From Paenilisteria newyorkensis (GTDB taxonomy: Bacteria; Bacillota; Bacilli; Lactobacillales; Listeriaceae), in NCBI RefSeq assembly GCF_000766145.1, contig NZ_JNFB01000045.1, forward strand, positions 62,001 through 126,000: a stretch of 64,000 nucleotides of DNA, written 5' to 3'. Made by a program: the position numbers and the translations under genes. Shown piece by piece: positions 59,474 through 64,000 of the stretch. A model generated the notes under the pieces. That model was not told the origin of the DNA. It searched no databases and was given only the letters and a program-made list of their open reading frames with translations. Every line of letters starts with the position of its first letter. Position 1 is the stretch's first letter.

Positions 59474-61231
59474 ATGAGTGCAAACAAACGAAAACGGCGA
59501 ATTTTTCAGCGCATGTTATTGATTTTTTCCTTAACATCGCTGTTCACCGTCGGACTACTGCTGTTTTTCATATCCAAATACTACACGAACATAAAAGTCG
59601 ATGCCGTGTTGCAAGAAACGAAAGCGGTTTCAGAGTCGCAACTTGTCGCAGTGGACCGAAAAGAAGCCGCGCTCGTCGCCATGACGCAGGAAATCTATAA
59701 AAACAGCGATCTCATGAATGACGTCCAGATTGCGATGACCCACGATTACGCCGACTATATCCGGCAGAACATCGATAACTATTACGCGCGGCAAGGCTTT
59801 TACAGCGTGGATTTGCAGAGTTTTCTGAGGTCCTATTTTACATATGATGAGGATGTAATCGCGGTGCAGCTTGTGTCGGCGGACAAAGAATTCACGTATA
59901 CTTTTCCGACAAATTATGGCAAATGGCAACCGTTTTTCGAAAAATACGGCGAGAAAAAACTGCTACAGAGCATTTCGCGTAAAGAAAATGTATTCCGATT
60001 GGGCGAGAGCCTCGTGTTCAAGCAAGTCATCAATGATCCGAGTACGCTGCAACCGCTTGGAACCGTTTTGATGTACACCGACCCCGGATTCCTAGGCGAT
60101 CTGATTCCAAGTACCAAATCAGCATCCACATTCGCCGTCCTAAACCGCGAAAAGGCAACGCTATACAGCAATCACGCGCTCCCTGACATCACGTCCGAAA
60201 ATATGGAAAATGGCTACCGTCACGGCAGCGGCTACATCCAAACCACCGAAGAACAAGCATCCGGCGTCTTCGGCCAAGTCGTCATCCCAGAAAGCCAAAT
60301 CGGCGGCATCCCCGTTCTCCAATGGACACTATTCGGCGTCGGAGTTGGCCTCGTCCTGATTTCCATCGCGGTCAATTTTTTCATCAGCAGGCGCTATTCC
60401 AACCGCATCCAGGTTATTATCGACGGCATGGATCAAATGGAAAAAGGCGAGCTCCACGCCAAGCTTCCCGTCGACGAACGCGAAGATGAACTCACGCTGA
60501 TCAGTCAAAGCTTCAACAAGATGGGAGACAGCCTGAACGACTACATTAAGCAGGTTTACACGCTCGAAATCGAGGAACAGAAAGCCCAGTTGAAAGCGCT
60601 ACAAGGCCAAGTCGAGCCTCATTTCCTCTACAACTCTTTAGAAGCCATCCGCATGCACGCGAGGTTAGAAGGCGCGAAGGTGACCAGCAACATGATTTAC
60701 CACCTATCCACGCTTCTGCGCTACACCGCCGACAATATCGAGATGGTCACGCTTGCCGACGAGGTCAACTACGTCCGCCAATACTTACAATTCATGGAAC
60801 TCCGCTACCAACAAGAAGTCCCATTTTTCCTAGAAGTCGAAGAACCACTATTAGAACACCCATTTTTAAAATTCACGCTACAACCGCTCGTCGAAAATTT
60901 CTTCAAATACGCGCGACATGAGGAAAAGCGAACGAGCCTCACGTTCAGCGCAAAACGAGTTGGCGGCGTACTCGAAGTGAGGATGCGTGACGACGGACTC
61001 GGCATTACAGACGACAAAATGCGTCAAATACAGAGCGATCTCGCGGATGAAAAAAGCGAACAGGGCCGCATTGGACTTGTGAATATTCACCGCCGCATCC
61101 AGCTTTATTTTGGAGAACAATACGGACTCGCGATTACGAGCATCGAAGGCCAGGGCACCGAAGTGACACTACGCGTTCCATACACATCGCAGGGGAGGAA
61201 AAACTATGTTGAAAATGCTTTTAGTAGATGA
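59474..61231 (+). CDS. YesM-type sensor histidine kinase
   Basis: This 585-aa protein has an N-terminal helix (MLLIFSLTSLFTVGLLLFFI), an extracellular sensing domain to about residue 290 and a second helix (VLQWTLFGVGVGLVLISIAVNFF). HAMP follows (RVIIDGMDQMEKGELHAKLP-like), then the His_kinase domain with H383 in QVEPHFLYNSLEAIRMHA, and an ATPase domain with NFFKYARHEE, DDGLGI and GRIGLVNIHRRIQLYFG. It should sense a carbohydrate outside and phosphorylate the next gene's product. ATG 59474 is preferred to an in-frame GTG inside the GGGGGTG ribosome site. It overlaps the regulator gene by 26 bases. Confidence 0.93.
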   Translation: MSANKRKRRIFQRMLLIFSLTSLFTVGLLLFFISKYYTNIKVDAVLQETKAVSESQLVAVDRKEAALVAMTQEIYKNSDLMNDVQIAMTHDYADYIRQNIDNYYARQGFYSVDLQSFLRSYFTYDEDVIAVQLVSADKEFTYTFPTNYGKWQPFFEKYGEKKLLQSISRKENVFRLGESLVFKQVINDPSTLQPLGTVLMYTDPGFLGDLIPSTKSASTFAVLNREKATLYSNHALPDITSENMENGYRHGSGYIQTTEEQASGVFGQVVIPESQIGGIPVLQWTLFGVGVGLVLISIAVNFFISRRYSNRIQVIIDGMDQMEKGELHAKLPVDEREDELTLISQSFNKMGDSLNDYIKQVYTLEIEEQKAQLKALQGQVEPHFLYNSLEAIRMHARLEGAKVTSNMIYHLSTLLRYTADNIEMVTLADEVNYVRQYLQFMELRYQQEVPFFLEVEEPLLEHPFLKFTLQPLVENFFKYARHEEKRTSLTFSAKRVGGVLEVRMRDDGLGITDDKMRQIQSDLADEKSEQGRIGLVNIHRRIQLYFGEQYGLAITSIEGQGTEVTLRVPYTSQGRKNYVENAFSR

Positions 61232-62714
61232 CGAACCGCTGATTGTGCAAGGTTTACAGGCGGTAATTCAGGAATTTGATGAGGAAATTGAGATTATTGG
61301 AACCGCGAAAAACGGGATGGAGGCGCTGACGCATTTCGCGAATGAGCCGTGCGACCTCGTGATTACGGATATCAAAATGCCGAAAATGGACGGTTTACAG
61401 CTGATTGAGGCTTGGAAAAAAGAACAACCCGAGACGAAATTCATCGTTTTGTCGGGATTCCAGGAATTTGAGTATGTGAAACGAGGACTCGCAATCGGGA
61501 TTGAGAATTATTTGCTCAAACCGCTGAACGAGACGGAGTTACTTGAAACAATCACGCAGATTAAAGAGAAAGTGGAGGCCGATTTTCAAGCGACGGGAGA
61601 CGATGCCGCATACTATATTTTGCGGGATAATGCGCTATGGCGTTGGCTAAATGACCGCATTGGGATGGAAGATTGGAAGGAACGGATGGCGCTTTATAAA
61701 ATGCCGCTTGCCAAAGAAATGAGGACGGCGCTCGTGTGGATTCAGCCGATGTATGGACAGGTAGACCGAACGGCGGACGGCTGGAAAAAGCTACAGAGCC
61801 ATTTGCGCGCGGAATATCCTTTCATGTTGCTAAATCCCGAAGAAGAACTGCTCATCGGTTTAATGGCGGAGGACGATGCTGGAATCGCGGCGCAGATCAC
61901 GACGGTATACGAAGAAATCGGGGCCCTCATCGGCGTGGAACAATGCTTCTTTTTGATGAGCGAAGTTGGAACCGGAACCGCCTATTTTCCGAAAGCATTC
62001 CGCGGCCTCGAACAACTACTCCAAGAACGCCTCGTCTCCTCACCAGGCACACTTATTTCCGCCGACAAAATTTTACCGCATCGCTGGCGCCCGAATTTCA
62101 GCCAACATCAACTAGCGCGCGCCCTCGTTTTGCAGGAAAAAGAAAAGACGCTAACCTGGCTCGATAATTTTTTCACCGAATGGGAGGCACACCTTTACGA
62201 AAGCGACCCACATCAAGTCATCCGCGTGCTCAGCGAAGTCGCGCTCATGATGTCCGAATCCGACCCGGAGCAACTACTAAAAGCGATCCGCAGACTAGAC
62301 GGCGCCGCAACCCCATGCGAACTCAAAACCACGATGCTGGAGCTGATTCACCCATTTTTCGATCGCAATCAACACGATGACAACAGCAAAAGTCCGATTA
62401 TCCAGAAAATCATTTCTTACGTCACCGAACATTTCACAGAGGGCATGTCACTGAAAACGCTAGGCGCCAAGTTCCACATTAACGCCGTTTATCTCGGTCA
62501 ACTTTTCCAAAAAGAAGTCGGCAGTCATTTCACGGACTACCTCAATCAATACCGCGTCAACCATGCCAAAGAAGTGCTGCTAACAACCAAGCAACCCGTG
62601 ACCGCGATCGCCGAAGAATCAGGCTACACCGACATGGCCTATTTTTACCGGCAATTCAAGAAATACACCGGCTACACCCCGAACGGCTTCCGCAAAAAAG
62701 AGAAAGTACATTAA
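61206..62714 (+). CDS. YesN-type response regulator with AraC DNA-binding domain
   Basis: This 502-aa protein has a receiver domain (MLLVDDEPLIVQGLQAVI, phosphoacceptor D55 in LVITDIKMPKMDG, IENYLLKP). A long variable middle follows, and a C-terminal AraC domain with two helix-turn-helices (FTEGMSLKTLGAKFHINAVYLGQLF and TAIAEESGYTDMAYFYRQFKKYTGYTPNGFRK). It should activate the mannose-glycan genes in response to the YesM-type kinase. A terminator follows. Confidence 0.94.
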   Translation: MLKMLLVDDEPLIVQGLQAVIQEFDEEIEIIGTAKNGMEALTHFANEPCDLVITDIKMPKMDGLQLIEAWKKEQPETKFIVLSGFQEFEYVKRGLAIGIENYLLKPLNETELLETITQIKEKVEADFQATGDDAAYYILRDNALWRWLNDRIGMEDWKERMALYKMPLAKEMRTALVWIQPMYGQVDRTADGWKKLQSHLRAEYPFMLLNPEEELLIGLMAEDDAGIAAQITTVYEEIGALIGVEQCFFLMSEVGTGTAYFPKAFRGLEQLLQERLVSSPGTLISADKILPHRWRPNFSQHQLARALVLQEKEKTLTWLDNFFTEWEAHLYESDPHQVIRVLSEVALMMSESDPEQLLKAIRRLDGAATPCELKTTMLELIHPFFDRNQHDDNSKSPIIQKIISYVTEHFTEGMSLKTLGAKFHINAVYLGQLFQKEVGSHFTDYLNQYRVNHAKEVLLTTKQPVTAIAEESGYTDMAYFYRQFKKYTGYTPNGFRKKEKVH

Positions 62715-62758
62715 AAAAGTGTCGCGTCTCAGCTTACAGAGTGGGGCGCCATTTTTAA
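62715..62758 (+). terminator. Terminator of the mannose-glycan operon
   Basis: AAAAAAGTGTCGCGTCTC pairs with wobbles to GTGGGGCGCCATTTTT around a 10-base loop, right after the stop codon. Confidence 0.65.
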
Positions 62759-62828
62759 TACAGGTGGAATTTGCTAAGTTGAAAACGCCGAGCTATAATT
62801 GATGTAGTACGCGAAAAGGGGGGACGAT

Positions 62829-63500
62829 ATGAGCACTCGTCTGAAAGTACTGTTTATTTTATTAGGCCTCATCTTAGTGATTATACTAGGTTATGTGATA
62901 TACAAAGATTACTACGCGGATTTCATGCTATTTCTTGACCCAAAAGCAGACCGTGCCCACCTAATGGAAAGTATCCGCAGTCATAAATTAAAAGACGCGT
63001 TACTTCTAGTGGCTCTGACCGCTGTCATGTGCGCTATCCCAGGCGTCCCCAACTCGGTTATCGGCATTTTTATAGGTGTGTGTTTCGGTCCGTGGATTGG
63101 TGTTTTAATGAACGTCAGCGGAAATATACTGGGAAACTTCATTGTTATCCTAATTTTGCGCAAATACGGTTTATCCAAAAAAGCGAAAGATCCCGGAGAA
63201 TTCATAACGAATATTTTAAACATGAAAAAGCCTACCGTCGGGATTACAGTAGGGTACATGATACCGGTGCTTCCATCCGTGATTGTGAATTACGCAGCAG
63301 TAAAACTGAAATTACCGCTGAAATCTCTTTTGCTGGCGGTGACAATCGGTGTTTTGCCAACCTCCTTTTTATACGCATTTGGAGGAGACGCCTTACTTAA
63401 AGGAAATACTAAGATCGCCATTTTATCGATCGTTTGCGTTGTGATTCTTGTATTCGTCCTGCGAATTTTCCAAAAGAGACAAGTACGAAGCAATGCGTGA
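62829..63500 (+). CDS. TVP38/TMEM64-family (VTT domain) membrane protein
   Basis: This 223-aa protein has about six hydrophobic segments. The VTT core GVPNSVIGIFIGVCFGPWIGVLMNVSGNILGNFIVILILRKYG and the re-entrant VGYMIPVLPSVIVNYAAVKLKLPLKSLLLAVTIGVLPTSFLYAFGG are the usual landmarks. The family is related to DedA and includes lipid scramblases and flippases. AGGGGGGAC precedes the ATG. Another DedA-type tail lies at the other end of this window, but the two are unrelated in position. The universal stress gene follows 54 bases later. Confidence 0.88.
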   Translation: MSTRLKVLFILLGLILVIILGYVIYKDYYADFMLFLDPKADRAHLMESIRSHKLKDALLLVALTAVMCAIPGVPNSVIGIFIGVCFGPWIGVLMNVSGNILGNFIVILILRKYGLSKKAKDPGEFITNILNMKKPTVGITVGYMIPVLPSVIVNYAAVKLKLPLKSLLLAVTIGVLPTSFLYAFGGDALLKGNTKIAILSIVCVVILVFVLRIFQKRQVRSNA

Positions 63501-63554
63501 TTGGCGCTATGGCGATCTTAGCAACTATAAAAATAAGAGAGTGAGTGAAGTAGC

Positions 63555-63998
63555 ATGACAGAAACAAAGATAAAACAAATTTTGGTGGCGTTTGACGGTT
63601 CAGAACAATCAAAGGATGCATTCCAAGAAGCGGTCAGGATTGCGAAATTCGAAAAAGCGAGTTTGACCTTCCTAACTGTGATAACCGAAATCATGCCAAA
63701 CGACGACGAACTCTACTTACAGCTGGATGTCCGCCCAGAAATTGACGACATCTACCGAGCGCTGGCAGAAAAAAGATTAGAAACCATAACTGCCGACCTT
63801 GATAAAACAATTCCATACAAAAATGAAGCAGTGCACGGCGACGCAAAACGAAGCATTGTAGAATACGCGAAAGAAAACGGAAGCGATCTAATCGTGATTG
63901 GCGCAACAGGAAGAGGCGCATTAGAAAGAAGACTAATCGGCTCTACAACAGCATATGTAGTCAACCACGCACCATGTAACGTGATGGTAGTAAAATAA
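63555..63998 (+). CDS. Universal stress protein (UspA family)
   Basis: This 147-aa protein has the Usp alpha/beta fold: KQILVAFDGSEQSKDAFQEAVRIAK at the start, and the ATP-binding signature GATGRGALERRLIGSTTAYVVNHAPCNVMVV (G-2x-G-9x-G-S/T) at the end. It is therefore expected to bind ATP and act in stress survival. Length is normal. It may be cotranscribed with the VTT protein upstream. The stop codon ends two bases before the window edge. Confidence 0.94.
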   Translation: MTETKIKQILVAFDGSEQSKDAFQEAVRIAKFEKASLTFLTVITEIMPNDDELYLQLDVRPEIDDIYRALAEKRLETITADLDKTIPYKNEAVHGDAKRSIVEYAKENGSDLIVIGATGRGALERRLIGSTTAYVVNHAPCNVMVVK

Positions 63999-64000
63999 CG

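Overview
The window looks like a chromosomal segment of a low-GC, non-sporulating Gram-positive bacterium, most likely a Listeria-group species. This rests on the rpsF-ssb-rpsR block, the gdpP-rplI-dnaB block, a GH18-FnIII-CBM chitinase of Listeria ChiB type, WxL surface-protein genes, a Crp/PrfA-like regulator, and Gram-positive signals (lipoboxes, an LPETG sorting signal, CcpA and Fur boxes). I see no phage, insertion sequence, tRNA, rRNA or CRISPR array. In Listeria monocytogenes the interval between rpsR and gdpP holds agrBDCA. Here it holds 13 kb of unrelated accessory genes and no agr.

Region 1 (1-4.7 kb): the tail of a DedA-family gene, a chitinase with an upstream CcpA site, an aldo/keto reductase, and a decayed deaminase gene on the minus strand. 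Region 2 (4.7-12.9 kb): a WxL surface-protein operon. It encodes a large pectate-lyase-fold adhesin ending in a WxL domain, a tiny LPXTG protein, four small WxL proteins and a DUF916/DUF3324 WxL-binding membrane protein. Region 3 (12.9-17.5 kb): a MazEF module with a perfect palindromic operator, a Fur-controlled haem/siderophore uptake operon lacking its ATPase, a PadR/DUF2812 pair, and an orphan RelB-type antitoxin followed by wreckage of its toxin. Region 4 (17.6-34.1 kb): a DUF4352 lipoprotein, two exopolysaccharide genes, a 1296-aa adhesin, a 2344-aa surface protein with a CotH-kinase-like domain, and an Mga-like regulator.

Region 5 (34.2-53.2 kb): housekeeping rpsF-ssb-rpsR, then an accessory stretch (amino-acid permease, DUF4003 protein, aldo/keto reductase, HNH nuclease, TetR/MMPL pair, family 8 polysaccharide lyase, Asp2-like hydrolase), then gdpP-rplI-dnaB. 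Region 6 (53.3-64 kb): a Crp-family regulator, a GNAT acetyltransferase, and a mannose-glycan catabolic operon (GH38, GH125, DUF624, YesM-type kinase, YesN-type regulator) with a matched promoter and a perfect cre site. It ends with a VTT-domain membrane protein and a universal stress protein.

Three large secreted proteins (20351-24241, 25097-32131, 43933-47748) end in arrays of the same ~83-residue Ig-like module, and two of them also carry Cry1Ac domain-VI-like repeats. The window therefore reads as a cell-surface and glycan-handling neighbourhood wrapped around conserved replication and translation genes.

The most original observation is a family of structured intergenic repeats. Each has a hairpin of the form stem - GA - short stem-loop - GA - stem. 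Two-hairpin copies lie after the chitinase, twice inside the WxL operon and twice after rpsR. Two long ~120-nt cruciform copies and a shorter relative lie in the leaders of dnaB, an aldo/keto reductase and rpsF. The paired stems differ in sequence but keep their pairing, which suggests selection on RNA structure.
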